The notes: generated from the sequence alone by a model not told the origin. Shown: positions 22,030 through 31,484, counted from the stretch's first letter. The stretch is DNA of 33,393 nt from Patescibacteria group bacterium (GCA_028717225.1 JAQUOF010000006.1:1-33393), one strand, 5' to 3'. A program made the numbers and translations.

Positions 22030-25000
22030 TTATTTTTTACAAACATCCGCATCCGGTTTTAATTGGCAGACAATATTTTTCAAATCTTCGACTTGTCCCG
22101 CCAAGGCAGTGATTTCTTTTTGTTGTTCTTTAATGGCATTTACGGTCAGTGCAGTGATTGATGTATCGTCTAAACTCCAATAACCGCTATCCTGCAAGGC
22201 GCTGGCTTCCGGCAAAACACTTTTTACATTCTGCGCCGAGAATCCCACATGAACAAAATCTTCTCCTTTGTAAGAAAATCTTATCGGATTGATTGCGGAA
22301 AGCGCGGCTAATCCGCCTTGATAATATCCATAAATATTTTTTAATCGCTCATCTGATGTACAAATTATATCACCTGAAGTATTTGCAGAGAGTGTACCGG
22401 CTGTTTTACAAGTTGATTGGCGAATAGTTCCGGTAACATCCAGTGCCTGTCCCGGAGTAGTCTGTCCAACGCCGACTTGACCATTATTTATTGTCAAACC
22501 CAAGACAGCATTTGTAGGGAAAACACCACTAGCAGTACCATCTGAAGTATAAAAATCAATAGCATTATTGGCCGCACCGGAGCCATTATGACGAGTATGA
22601 ATAAAATTTGAATATTGTCCGGTTGTGCTCCAGCCCAAAGCAATAGTTGCCCTTGTAAAAGCTGTCGCATTATCTCCATTAATTAAATGTAATTTAGTTG
22701 TTGGATTAGTTGTCCCAATACCGACATTGCCTGTAGATGCAATTCTCATTCTTTCTTTTATATAATCTCCAGTTGCTCTGGTTCCAAATGCAAGATATCC
22801 ACTGTCATTACTATCCGTTGAATTTTCTTTTGCTCCTAAAATACCAGCCCATGTTACAACTGTATTTGATGCTGAATTATATTTACCGGCAAATCCGATT
22901 CCTCCGCCAACATTTATTGCCGATGCATTTTCAGAAGCAACTAACAATGGAACAACATCAGTTGCACCGCCGCCAAATAAATACCCGCCGCTTGCCGCAG
23001 TCATTGTTGAAGAGAATACGCCTCTTGCAGCAGTATTTAAGGCAATAGCACCTCCATTACCCCTAACATCTAAAGGTGAAGCCGGGCTTGTTGTCCCAAT
23101 ACCGACGTTACCAGTTTGTTCTTTTATTACTAATCGTTGTGTCCATGCGGCGGAATTATACCTAGTGGCAATACCAAAATAATCACCTGAATTGTTGGTG
23201 TAAAATTTAGTGGCATATCCAGAGTAATTACTTGTCATTTCAATACCATTAACAGCTTCGGGGCCATTTGAAGCATCTGGAACGCTAAGTAAAATGTAAC
23301 CGCTATTAGTAGCTGCCTGGGTTTGACCTTGACTTCCGATTGTAAGTTGAGCAGCCGGATTTGTCGTTCCAATGCCGACTTTGCCGTCAGAGGCAATTCT
23401 TATTCTTTCTGAATTATTGGTCATTATTTTTAAATTTCCATCACTCTCCCAATCTAAACCGGTATCAGTATCGCCAATGGCTAATTTTATTCCGGGATCT
23501 GTTGTCCCAATACCAATAGGTCCTTCAAAATAATTTTTACTATCCTCTCCTTGAGAATAAATACCATAACCACTAACATTCTCTGGTAATATTGCTCTTA
23601 TTGCTACAGAATTTCCCTGTGTACAACCTTTTGCCCAGCCAACTACTGCACCGCCACTACCACCAGTCATATAACACATTCCATCATCTGATCCCATTGT
23701 TCCTAAGACACCATAACCAGACATATTGGCAGCTCTACTGTGTCCCCAAACACCTCGAGTAAGACCCTCACCATAAAGCCCTGTTGACATTGAAGGATGA
23801 ATATTATTAAAATAACCCGCGGGAGAAGCAAAAACTCCAGGAACAAGATCATCGGCAGATCCATGTACATCTGATATAACCTCCAATCTATGAGTTGGGG
23901 CAGTTGTTCCAATTCCAACCATGCCATCCTGGGTTTCCTGTCCTACAACTTCGTCATTAGATAAAGTTAAAAGATCTCCATCAGTAACACCCTCAACACT
24001 ATTGTTCCAAAAACGCAAAGAATCTGTGCCGGAATCATGATAAATCGCCCAATGTTTATTTGCTCCAGCCACGCTTTGAATATCAATTTCAGCATTTACA
24101 CTGGTATTATAAACATGTAATTTTTTATTTGGACTTGATGTTCCAATACCAACATTGCCATCATTATGTAAAACCAATTGATTTGTATTTAACGCAGAGC
24201 TACCCGATGTATATAAAAATAAATTAGTCGGAACTTTTGTTCCAGATGCACCATCTTGAGTTGCCTGGATTACAGCGCCCCAATCTGAATTATTTCCATT
24301 ATCCACTCCTTTAAATTCAACACCTCCAAGCTCTTCTGAAGTTGCTGTTTGTGACATTGATCCAATAGTATTACTTGCAGATTTTCTAAATACCATTTGT
24401 ATCCTATTAGCCGCTGTTGATGAATAAGTATCCCAATATACCATTCCATCCGCTACAGCTGTATGAAGAATTCCTGCCGGGATTGTTGTTCCAATACCGA
24501 CATAGCCACCTGCTTTTATTCTCATTGCCTCAGCGCCTTCTGGCACAAAAACAATATCATGATCTCCAACCCCAGAACCACCGGTGGTAAAAATAATCGG
24601 ATTTGCACCTGTATTATCATTATTTGTTATACTTCCATCATGACTAATAACAGCATAACGGCCTGCGTCATATTCAATTTTTAATTGAGGACTGGATGTG
24701 CTTTTTATATGCAACGGATTACTCGGAATTGTTGTTCCGATACCGATGTAACCACTTGTGTTAATCACCATGTCATCAGTGGTACCCGCTCGTCTGAATA
24801 CTAAATTATCACTTCCGGTAGTATCATTTAAGCCCACAAACCATTTTTCACTTGCTTGACGATCTAACCGCAAGCCTGTGTAACGGCGAGTTGCGCTGTC
24901 ATTATTAATTCTTGATATAGCCGTGGTTCCGGAATCCCAGACATCAAACTTGTATCCGGGTATTGTTATTCCAATACCGACATAGCCGGTGGCATTTTGA

Positions 25001-25560
25001 TATAAACCAAGAGTAGCGCCGGCATTAGTATATATTCCTAATTCGCCAGTATTTGTATTCCATCCTACTATTTGAGAACCCAATGCGCGGTTTGCTTGCG
25101 TGTAAAAATCAAGAGAAGCAGATCCTGCTGATGTTGGCGAATATGTCATAATGCCTACGCCCCGCTGACTGGAATTAGCCACAACTTGTAACGGCTGACT
25201 AGGAGCTGAGCTTCCAATGCCCACATTACCTGTATCCAAAATAACAAAACTATTAGCCGGTACATTGGTTGGATAAATATAAGTAGTGCCGTCCATCCAG
25301 AGACCGACTGCACTTGTACCCGTACCTAATACACTGGACTTAACATAGTCAATTGTTGCGGCATTTGAACCAATACCAGCGCCAATAGTAAGATTAGTGA
25401 TTTCGCCTCCACCCGATTTCAAAAAATTAATACCATCAATAGTAGTATCAAAATTAGTGGTTTTCGCTCCCACATTTTTTATTCCCCAAAAACTGAAACA
25501 AATAAAAATTAAAAAAATAGAAAAATAAATAATTTTTGAAGAAAATATTTGTTTTTTCAT
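22030..25560 (-). CDS. Giant secreted tail-fibre-like protein with S74 endosialidase-chaperone domain (1176 aa)
   Basis: Signal peptide homologous to that of the 593-aa paralogue (KKQIFSSKIIYFSIFLIFIC). About eleven G-x-V-G-I-G-T-T repeats spread from residue 114 to 1035 head beta-rich modules. Residues about 197-275 (IPGYKFDVWDSGTTA to TTDDMVI) are almost duplicated in the 1103-aa protein; residues about 568-680 are shared with the 593-aa protein. The C-terminus 1069-1176 is an S74 intramolecular chaperone: S-D-E-R-L-K with the autocleavage Ser1069, VGFSAQNVKSVLPEA, and a final coiled coil (KEQQKEITALAGQVEDLKN). In phage fibres this domain drives trimerisation and is then cleaved off. Probably a trimeric surface fibre. 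No SD; promoter at 25609-25637. Confidence 0.87.
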   Translation of the reverse strand: MKKQIFSSKIIYFSIFLIFICFSFWGIKNVGAKTTNFDTTIDGINFLKSGGGEITNLTIGAGIGSNAATIDYVKSSVLGTGTSAVGLWMDGTTYIYPTNVPANSFVILDTGNVGIGSSAPSQPLQVVANSSQRGVGIMTYSPTSAGSASLDFYTQANRALGSQIVGWNTNTGELGIYTNAGATLGLYQNATGYVGIGITIPGYKFDVWDSGTTAISRINNDSATRRYTGLRLDRQASEKWFVGLNDTTGSDNLVFRRAGTTDDMVINTSGYIGIGTTIPSNPLHIKSTSSPQLKIEYDAGRYAVISHDGSITNNDNTGANPIIFTTGGSGVGDHDIVFVPEGAEAMRIKAGGYVGIGTTIPAGILHTAVADGMVYWDTYSSTAANRIQMVFRKSASNTIGSMSQTATSEELGGVEFKGVDNGNNSDWGAVIQATQDGASGTKVPTNLFLYTSGSSALNTNQLVLHNDGNVGIGTSSPNKKLHVYNTSVNAEIDIQSVAGANKHWAIYHDSGTDSLRFWNNSVEGVTDGDLLTLSNDEVVGQETQDGMVGIGTTAPTHRLEVISDVHGSADDLVPGVFASPAGYFNNIHPSMSTGLYGEGLTRGVWGHSRAANMSGYGVLGTMGSDDGMCYMTGGSGGAVVGWAKGCTQGNSVAIRAILPENVSGYGIYSQGEDSKNYFEGPIGIGTTDPGIKLAIGDTDTGLDWESDGNLKIMTNNSERIRIASDGKVGIGTTNPAAQLTIGSQGQTQAATNSGYILLSVPDASNGPEAVNGIEMTSNYSGYATKFYTNNSGDYFGIATRYNSAAWTQRLVIKEQTGNVGIGTTSPASPLDVRGNGGAIALNTAARGVFSSTMTAASGGYLFGGGATDVVPLLVASENASAINVGGGIGFAGKYNSASNTVVTWAGILGAKENSTDSNDSGYLAFGTRATGDYIKERMRIASTGNVGIGTTNPTTKLHLINGDNATAFTRATIALGWSTTGQYSNFIHTRHNGSGAANNAIDFYTSDGTASGVFPTNAVLGLTINNGQVGVGQTTPGQALDVTGTIRQSTCKTAGTLSANTSGDIICTSDERLKNIYGYYQGGLAALSAINPIRFSYKGEDFVHVGFSAQNVKSVLPEASALQDSGYWSLDDTSITALTVNAIKEQQKEITALAGQVEDLKNIVCQLKPDADVCKK

Positions 25561-25608
25561 ATATTTAAATAATCAATTTTATACTTAAAATACTAACTTT
25601 ACTCTTAT

Positions 25609-25637
25609 ATTGTATCCCCTTTTTATGGGTGGGTCAA
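25609..25637 (-). promoter_or_regulatory. Promoter of the 1176-aa surface protein gene
   Basis: Minus strand TTGACC, 17-bp spacer, TACAAT. Predicted leader about 40 nt. Confidence 0.55.
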
Positions 25638-25680
25638 TAATATAAAGTGGATAATTGAAATGTAAATATCTATTATGAAA

Positions 25681-25740
25681 TTTCTAATTCCTAATTTCTA
25701 ATTAACCTAAATAAATCCCAAATTATAAAATTTCTAATTA
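25681..25740 (+). repeat. AT-rich dispersed repeat, downstream flank of the four-helix-bundle gene
   Basis: CTAATTTCTAATTAACC followed by TAAATAAATCCCAA (25691-25721) recurs at 27981-28013 with one change. A related inverted copy lies at 26105-26158, so the small gene 25738-26103 is bracketed. Confidence 0.65.
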
Positions 25741-26103
25741 TTTAACTTTCTGGTAAATCGCGTTAAAAATAAGGTTTATTTCTTGAGCTTCTTTCCATAA
25801 TATTCTGGCTGTATCTTTCATATCGGGTACGGCTACTGTTGACATTCTAAGAAAATGTTTACATTCTCGCGATTCTTTTTTGCAAATACCAATCTTGTGT
25901 CTGAAATCCGCCTTGCTTTCTGCGTCATCAGCTTCGCTATAATTAGCACCAACTGAAGTTCCACATTTAACTAATTGATTGATAATAGGTTTCGTAATCT
26001 CATTTTTGGGAATATCCATACAAAACTTAATAATTTCCTCGCCAAATTTGGCGGTTCTTTCTTCAAGATCGTATTTTGATTTGGGATTTTGAGTTTGGGC
26101 CAT
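25738..26103 (-). CDS. Four-helix-bundle protein (23S rRNA intervening-sequence-like family)
   Basis: 121 aa. The layout is standard: YDLEERTAKFGEEIIKF (about 11-27), Q-L-V-K-C-G-T-S-V-G-A-N-Y-S-E-A (45-60), then KKESRECKHFLRM and W-K-E-A-Q-E-I-N-L-I-F. These proteins form small helical bundles; many are encoded in rRNA intervening sequences or scattered as single genes in CPR genomes. Their role is not established. This copy is bracketed by AT-rich inverted repeats, consistent with mobility. A CGCCAAATTTGGCG palindrome lies in the codons for T-A-K-F-G-E, but that peptide is normal for the family. Confidence 0.9.
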   Translation of the reverse strand: MAQTQNPKSKYDLEERTAKFGEEIIKFCMDIPKNEITKPIINQLVKCGTSVGANYSEADDAESKADFRHKIGICKKESRECKHFLRMSTVAVPDMKDTARILWKEAQEINLIFNAIYQKVK

Positions 26104-26104
26104 T

Positions 26105-26158
26105 GTTTAGGAATTAGAAATTAGGTTAATTTTATATTATTTAGAATTTGTAATTATA
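26105..26158 (-). repeat. AT-rich dispersed repeat, upstream inverted flank of the four-helix-bundle gene
   Basis: On the minus strand it reads AATTAACCTAATTTCTAATT then CCTAAAC, sharing CCTAATTTCTAATT with the downstream flank at 25690-25703. Confidence 0.55.
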
Positions 26159-27967
26159 TCATTTATACCAGTACCAAAGATAAATTGAATTTAAAACAGG
26201 AGTAATAAAAGAATCGCCGGAGTTTGGTGTTAGAATAATTTTATAGCGGAGGTCATTGCCAATTGTTGTAAAAATTACCGGTTTGCCCATTTCCGCTTTT
26301 TGCCAACCCTTCCCACCGTCATTTGAAAGCCAATATTCCCTTTTGGCACTATCTATTTTCCCTTGTAAATTGGTGATTTGGGCCGCTTTAATTTCTGCCA
26401 CGGAAAAATTAATTTTGGCGGAAACAACTTGACGGGGTTCAGATAAATCAAAACCCAAATCATTAAATTGATAAATTTTTGTTCCGCCTGATGGCACGCC
26501 GGCAATAAGATAGCCTGAATCAGAATTCTCAGGATTGGCCTGCCCACCTAAATTTTGTGAAACAAAATTTTGGCGGGGAATAATTTTCAAAAAATCGGGG
26601 TTAAAAGTAAACCAAAATTTCGGATCAATTCTGATATTTGTTCCGCCTCCCCAACGAATAATAGAGCGGTCTTCATTTTTTATATAAATTGAGCGAGATA
26701 ATTGATAAAGATGAAAAAGTTTATTGGCGGAAATTCGCCAACCGAAATCACCGGATAAATCAATCAGTTTGTTTTGCGGAGTAATTTCGTAGGCCTGAGT
26801 AAAATAACTTCCCCAAAAAAGAAAAATATTTTTATTTTTTAGAACCATCAACGATGGCCGACCAGGATATTCAGCCGTGAGAATATGACCCTTATTATTT
26901 AGAATTTCACCTTTAATTTCATCAACTTCAAATTGATACATAAACGCGGACTCACGCGGAACTTTTTTTGACCAAGCCACTAACCAATTTTCCGCTGATA
27001 ATCCTTTTGCTATTACCACTTGATCAGGATTTTTTTCTTTTAAAGATTTTGTTAAATTTTCTAAAACTGTTAAATTGCCATTGGCATCAACCTTAAAAAT
27101 AGTTAATGGTTCGCCAGTGGCGATCAAGCAATTTTTTTCGCCGCATTCTATTTGAATGTCATTAAATGACTGCATTGGCCAAAATTTTTCGGCAATTGAT
27201 TCAATTTGCAAATGATTGGTTTCCGAGTTAGTAATTTTTAAAATATTAATTTTAAGATTGTCATCAGCTCGGCTGAAAAGCAGCCAACTTGAAGATGAAG
27301 AAATTTTCTCCAAACCAAGAATTGGCGTTTCACTAAGGCCTATGGTTGAAAAATCAACCCGTTCGGTGGACTCAGGGTTGATGTTGAGTAAAGTCGAAAC
27401 ATCAAATTTTGACCAGCCTGTTCCGACTTTTGCGTCGGAATTATTTTGTTTATTCATTTGCCAAATCAGCAATTGTTTTTTATGGCTGATGCGATGAGTG
27501 CCGATAAATAAAGCAAGACCACCTTCAGAATTGACTTTTTCCGGAATAAAATTAGTTAAAAAATCACCGGTAGAAACTTCTTTAGTGTCTAAAACCGGCG
27601 GAAAAAGAAGATTTTCACTTGTCCAATCAAAATATAAATTAGTTTGAGTCGTATCCAACCAGGCTTGGCCGGAAAATAAATCAGTAAAACTGGCTGAAGA
27701 ATATTCAGAAAAAGAATTATCAACAATGGGTTCAACTGGCTTTAGAGTTTCAATCGGTTTCACGGGCTCAGGGTTAACTCCTTCGACAGGCTCAGGGCTA
27801 GGTTTTGTTTCCGGTTGCGGTTCAATATTATAAAAAAATCCCGGCGCTTGAGCATTTTTGGTAAGCAAAATAATTACAGCCAAGATAATAAAAATTGCCG
27901 TGAGTATTGTTAAAACCGGCAAAAAATGCTTTTTTCTAAAAAATTGTTTATTCCTTTTTTGAGACAT
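26159..27967 (-). CDS. Membrane-anchored extracellular protein of unknown function (602 aa, probable beta-propeller-like)
   Basis: A basic start and one membrane helix (about 15-36) lead to a Pro/Glu-rich linker (about 47-85, with P-E-P-V-E-G and P-E-P-V-K-P), then about 500 residues rich in short beta-strand patterns and W/F, such as NWLVAWSKK and FLFWGSYF, suggestive of a propeller but not assignable. The last 60 residues (YWLSNDGGKGWQKAEMGKPV, D-L-R-Y-K, ITPVLNSIYLWY) look like a beta-sandwich often ending CPR surface proteins. It is probably an extracellular partner of its surface-protein neighbours. The linker contains a widespread short DNA repeat (27780-27796). No SD. Confidence 0.68.
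   Translation of the reverse strand: MSQKRNKQFFRKKHFLPVLTILTAIFIILAVIILLTKNAQAPGFFYNIEPQPETKPSPEPVEGVNPEPVKPIETLKPVEPIVDNSFSEYSSASFTDLFSGQAWLDTTQTNLYFDWTSENLLFPPVLDTKEVSTGDFLTNFIPEKVNSEGGLALFIGTHRISHKKQLLIWQMNKQNNSDAKVGTGWSKFDVSTLLNINPESTERVDFSTIGLSETPILGLEKISSSSSWLLFSRADDNLKINILKITNSETNHLQIESIAEKFWPMQSFNDIQIECGEKNCLIATGEPLTIFKVDANGNLTVLENLTKSLKEKNPDQVVIAKGLSAENWLVAWSKKVPRESAFMYQFEVDEIKGEILNNKGHILTAEYPGRPSLMVLKNKNIFLFWGSYFTQAYEITPQNKLIDLSGDFGWRISANKLFHLYQLSRSIYIKNEDRSIIRWGGGTNIRIDPKFWFTFNPDFLKIIPRQNFVSQNLGGQANPENSDSGYLIAGVPSGGTKIYQFNDLGFDLSEPRQVVSAKINFSVAEIKAAQITNLQGKIDSAKREYWLSNDGGKGWQKAEMGKPVIFTTIGNDLRYKIILTPNSGDSFITPVLNSIYLWYWYK
27780..27796. repeat. CCTTCGACAGGCTCAGG repeat within the 602-aa gene linker
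   Basis: The minus strand encodes P-E-P-V-E-G. The string belongs to a short dispersed repeat that I recall from many bacterial genomes; a diverged ACGGGCTCAGGGTTAAC lies just upstream in plus coordinates and encodes the neighbouring P-E-P-V. Confidence 0.55.
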
Positions 27968-27980
27968 CTTTAATTTTCAA

Positions 27981-28070
27981 TTTCTAATTTCTAATTGACC
28001 TAAATAAATCCCAATGACCCAAATTTTAATTATTTAGAAATTAAAAATTAGGTCAATTTTATTTAGATAC
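27981..28070. repeat. AT-rich repeat with inverted arms between the 602-aa and 1103-aa genes
   Basis: TTTCTAATTTCTAATTGACC starts a stretch equal to 25691-25721 with one change. AATTGACCTAA (27994-28004) is complementary to TTAGGTCAATT (28048-28058), so it can fold as a hairpin and may end the 1103-aa gene transcript. Confidence 0.65.
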
Positions 28071-28072
28071 TT

Positions 28073-31000
28073 TTAATCTTTAACAAAATTCGTCCAATCT
28101 TGATAATCTTTTCTCGGCGCGGTTAAGCGATAAGAAATTTCTCCAAATTGATCGCCATAAATTGTCAATTGATTGCCTGATTTTTCATACCAAACCTTGC
28201 CATTAAAATTCGGAGTTAACATAACAACTGTATCATCTAAATTTTTAGATGAGCTTTGCCAGAAAAGCCATAAATCAGAACCTGTTTTTAAATTATCAAA
28301 ATCAATTTCGTATTTTGTATTTTGAATTTTTATCACGCCCGTGGTTTCAGTCCGAACACCTCCGGCAAAATCAGAAACATAAGTCGCATATTTTATTCCA
28401 TCAATTTCATAAACCGGATCAATTGTGCTGACAGTAAGTTTATTAACACCAATAATACTGGCTCCATTCATATTTAGTTGACCATCTATTTGCGCAGTAC
28501 CATTAACATATAATTTTGTTACCGGATTTGTCGTCCCAATGCCGACATTGCCGGCAAAATAGTCATAAGTTTCTCCTGTATTATAAATACCATATTTTGT
28601 ATAACTACCTCCCGCATTAGCTAAATTGGAATAAAAACCAAAAGCACTGCCGCTGCCGGCTCCTCGCGGAATTGAAACCACACCAACCACATTACTGCCA
28701 GCCTCTACTCCTCCATTAGCATCAGCCCAAAGACCTATATAGCCGCCGTAACCGCCATTCCATGCTGATTGCGCCACGGGAATATCGGCCGCATAATTAT
28801 TTCCTGACATTATTCCCAATCCCAAACTTCTTGGATAAGAAGTCCCGGTAGTGGTAAAATCATAGCCTATTTGTGTTGACCAGCCATTTTTAATAACATT
28901 TAAACCAATAGCACTACTATAACTTTTTACTTCTAGAAGATGCGTTGGCCCGGTTGTCCCGATACCGACATTGCCACCCATAAAAATTCCGGCATAACCA
29001 GAAGTAGTAGTGCCATGAATAGCTGTGCCCGCGTTACTAATTCCATAAAGACCATAACCGCCACTGCCGCTGGTACTTTCGCCATAAACTCCAGACCCGG
29101 TGCTTGAACTGGTTACACCGTAAACGCCCCTGGCCGCTCCTGTATCACTAATACCATAAATTCCATATTTACCAGAACCGGTTGAAACACCATTAATGGC
29201 ATGGTTTGTACTTGTCGCATAAAGATCTCCACTAACATCTAATTTATACAATGGCACGGTTGTCCCGATGCCGACATTACCGGAATTAGCAGCATAAATA
29301 TTACCAGTCATACTGCCTCGCCAAAGACCAACACTGCCCGTACCTGTTGCGATAGCATCAACATAACCTTTATTAGCAGCATAAGTATCCGGATCGCCGG
29401 CTCCCAGTGGCGTTAAACCGGTAACATAATGAGAACCGCCGCCTTGGAAAGTAAGTCCGCCGCCATCAATAACTAATTTATTAGCACTTGGTCCGGTTGT
29501 CCCAATACCGACATTGCCGGTATTCGGTTGAAGAATTAAATTTCCGCCATAAGCCGAACCGCTGTCGCTAGTTTGTAAAATCGCCGCTCGATTAGATGTG
29601 GTAGCCGCGCCTATAATTGAAAAATTAAGTTTAAAAGGATATGACGCATCATTAGTCACCATGGAAATTCCGTCCCGTTCCGTGGTATCTGTTTTTGCGT
29701 ATGGTATGGCTACGGATAATTGCGATATCGGCGCGGTTGTTCCGATACCAACATAACCGCTCGTGCTAATCACCATATCATCAGTAGTACCTGCTCGTCT
29801 GAATACTAAATTATCATTACCGGCAGTAGCGTTCATGCCCATAAACCATTTCTCTGAAGCTTCTCTGTCTAATCGCAAACCGGTATAGTAATGGGTTGCA
29901 CTATTATTATTAATTCTAGCCATAGCCGTGGTCCCGGAATCCCAAACATCAAATTTATATCCGGGTATTGTCGTTCCAATGCCGACATTACCACCTGCCG
30001 GATTAAGAGCTAAATTTGAAACACCAGCGCCGGCCATTGCATATAATGAAGCAATAGTATTGCCATATAAATAATTAAGGTTAACAGAATAACTAGCGGT
30101 TGATGATCTTACGTCCAGGCCTGAATCTGAATAAACCGTAAGGGGTCGTTGCGGAATAGATGTTCCAATGCCGACATAGCCCGCGCTTGAAATACGCATT
30201 CGTTCTGTCGGGACTCCGCCGTTAATTCTTGTGCCGAAAAGCAATGCTCCGGCATAATCGTTATCGTTTACGTTTTCTTTAATACCCCAAATATTGGAAA
30301 AATCTTGAGTGGCAGAACCTGCGGCCGCATATTTGCCGCCGAAAGATACTCCGCCGCCAACACCTTGAGCTGCGGTCGCGGAATCCTGAAGAACGAGATT
30401 TCTTCTCGCACTAGTACCATCAACAACCGACACTCCTAAAACATGAAGCAAGGCCAAAGGTGTTGCGGTTGTGCCAATTCCGACATTGCCGGAATTATTG
30501 TTATAAATATGATTGCCGGTAGCTGTTTGAGTCCAATAATTAGTACCTCCCACAAGATTGGTATAAGCGCCATTATTTTCTGAAACTTTAAATGCATTGG
30601 CTGTTGAATCGAAATATATTCTGCCCTGGCCGGCAGGAGAAGTTGCCGGAGCAGCCATGCCACGAGTTGTTAAAGCGCCATTAATATCTAAAATCGTATC
30701 GGGAGCTGTTGTCCCGATACCTAAATTCGCGCCCGTCAATCTCATCATTTCACGATTTGTGCCATCATTGCCATAAAATGAAATAAATCCTGATCCCCCA
30801 AGACTTTTAATACTCACTTCATTCCCTGAGGAATAAATTAATTTTGTTGTTCCACTATTCAAATACAAATTACTGCCAATTTGAACATTACCATTAACTG
30901 TTAAGGGATATACTGGGATCGCAGTCCCGATACCGACATTGCCACCCATAAAAATACCAGAATAACCAGAACTAGTACTCCCGTAAATACCCGTCCCGGA

Positions 31001-31384
31001 GCTACTAACACCATAAACACCATAGCTATTACTACCCGTACTTTCACCATAAACTCCTACTCCATTACTTGCACCGGTTAAACCGTATACCCCTCTAGAG
31101 GTATCAGAATAACCATAAACACCATAGCTTCCTGAATTATAAGTATATCCTGTAAACGCATTCCCGCTAATAGGTGTTATTGTACCAATACTTAAATCAC
31201 CCTCCTTACTTTGGCTGGTTGTACCGATATTAATCGGCGCTGAAGCGTTTCCGTCCGGCGGATATAAAGTAGGTTCCGTCCAAGCAGCAAAAACTACCAT
31301 TGCGCTGGCGCCAATAATTAAAATAGCGATAAAAAAACTTTTTATCAAAAATTTATTAGTTATCGCTTTACGGGAAATTTTCAT
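28073..31384 (-). CDS. Giant secreted tail-fibre-like surface protein without S74 domain (1103 aa)
   Basis: Signal segment FLIKSFFIAILIIGASAMVVFAAW, then P-P-D-G-N-A-S-A-P-I-N-I-G-T-T (about 41-55), a motif familiar from CPR surface proteins. About ten G-N-V-G-I-G-T-T repeats follow. A Gly/Ser/Tyr-rich module (YGVYGYSDTSRGVYG to GIFMGGNVGIG) occurs at about residues 80-153 and again at about 735-812. Residues about 472-546 match the 1176-aa protein's 197-275. The C-terminus (about 990-1103) is a different beta domain ending ISYRLTAPRKDYQDWTNF; no autocleaving chaperone is present. Probably a surface fibre or adhesin. It is next to minor-pilin-like genes. No convincing SD. Confidence 0.83.
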   Translation of the reverse strand: MKISRKAITNKFLIKSFFIAILIIGASAMVVFAAWTEPTLYPPDGNASAPINIGTTSQSKEGDLSIGTITPISGNAFTGYTYNSGSYGVYGYSDTSRGVYGLTGASNGVGVYGESTGSNSYGVYGVSSSGTGIYGSTSSGYSGIFMGGNVGIGTAIPVYPLTVNGNVQIGSNLYLNSGTTKLIYSSGNEVSIKSLGGSGFISFYGNDGTNREMMRLTGANLGIGTTAPDTILDINGALTTRGMAAPATSPAGQGRIYFDSTANAFKVSENNGAYTNLVGGTNYWTQTATGNHIYNNNSGNVGIGTTATPLALLHVLGVSVVDGTSARRNLVLQDSATAAQGVGGGVSFGGKYAAAGSATQDFSNIWGIKENVNDNDYAGALLFGTRINGGVPTERMRISSAGYVGIGTSIPQRPLTVYSDSGLDVRSSTASYSVNLNYLYGNTIASLYAMAGAGVSNLALNPAGGNVGIGTTIPGYKFDVWDSGTTAMARINNNSATHYYTGLRLDREASEKWFMGMNATAGNDNLVFRRAGTTDDMVISTSGYVGIGTTAPISQLSVAIPYAKTDTTERDGISMVTNDASYPFKLNFSIIGAATTSNRAAILQTSDSGSAYGGNLILQPNTGNVGIGTTGPSANKLVIDGGGLTFQGGGSHYVTGLTPLGAGDPDTYAANKGYVDAIATGTGSVGLWRGSMTGNIYAANSGNVGIGTTVPLYKLDVSGDLYATSTNHAINGVSTGSGKYGIYGISDTGAARGVYGVTSSSTGSGVYGESTSGSGGYGLYGISNAGTAIHGTTTSGYAGIFMGGNVGIGTTGPTHLLEVKSYSSAIGLNVIKNGWSTQIGYDFTTTGTSYPRSLGLGIMSGNNYAADIPVAQSAWNGGYGGYIGLWADANGGVEAGSNVVGVVSIPRGAGSGSAFGFYSNLANAGGSYTKYGIYNTGETYDYFAGNVGIGTTNPVTKLYVNGTAQIDGQLNMNGASIIGVNKLTVSTIDPVYEIDGIKYATYVSDFAGGVRTETTGVIKIQNTKYEIDFDNLKTGSDLWLFWQSSSKNLDDTVVMLTPNFNGKVWYEKSGNQLTIYGDQFGEISYRLTAPRKDYQDWTNFVKD

Positions 31385-31484
31385 AATTTTTTATTAAAAA
31401 TTCCTTTTGAGAATTTCAATTATTATACTATTCATTATATTCCTAATTATAGAATTTACAATTCTTCAAGGGTGGATAAAACAT

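Noticed and set aside
22737-23048. Long open frames antisense to the giant proteins
   Set aside because: They are shadows of Gly/Ile/Thr-rich repeats, have low-complexity translations and no promoter or start context.
26040-26055. CGCCAAATTTGGCG palindrome as an inserted element in the four-helix-bundle gene
   Set aside because: The encoded T-A-K-F-G-E peptide is normal for this family, so the symmetry is probably accidental.
16220-31384. Prophage region, because of tail-fibre-like repeats and the S74 domain
   Set aside because: No capsid, terminase, portal, baseplate, integrase or lysis genes occur. The three proteins have signal peptides and lie among pilins and membrane-anchored proteins, so cellular surface proteins are more likely.
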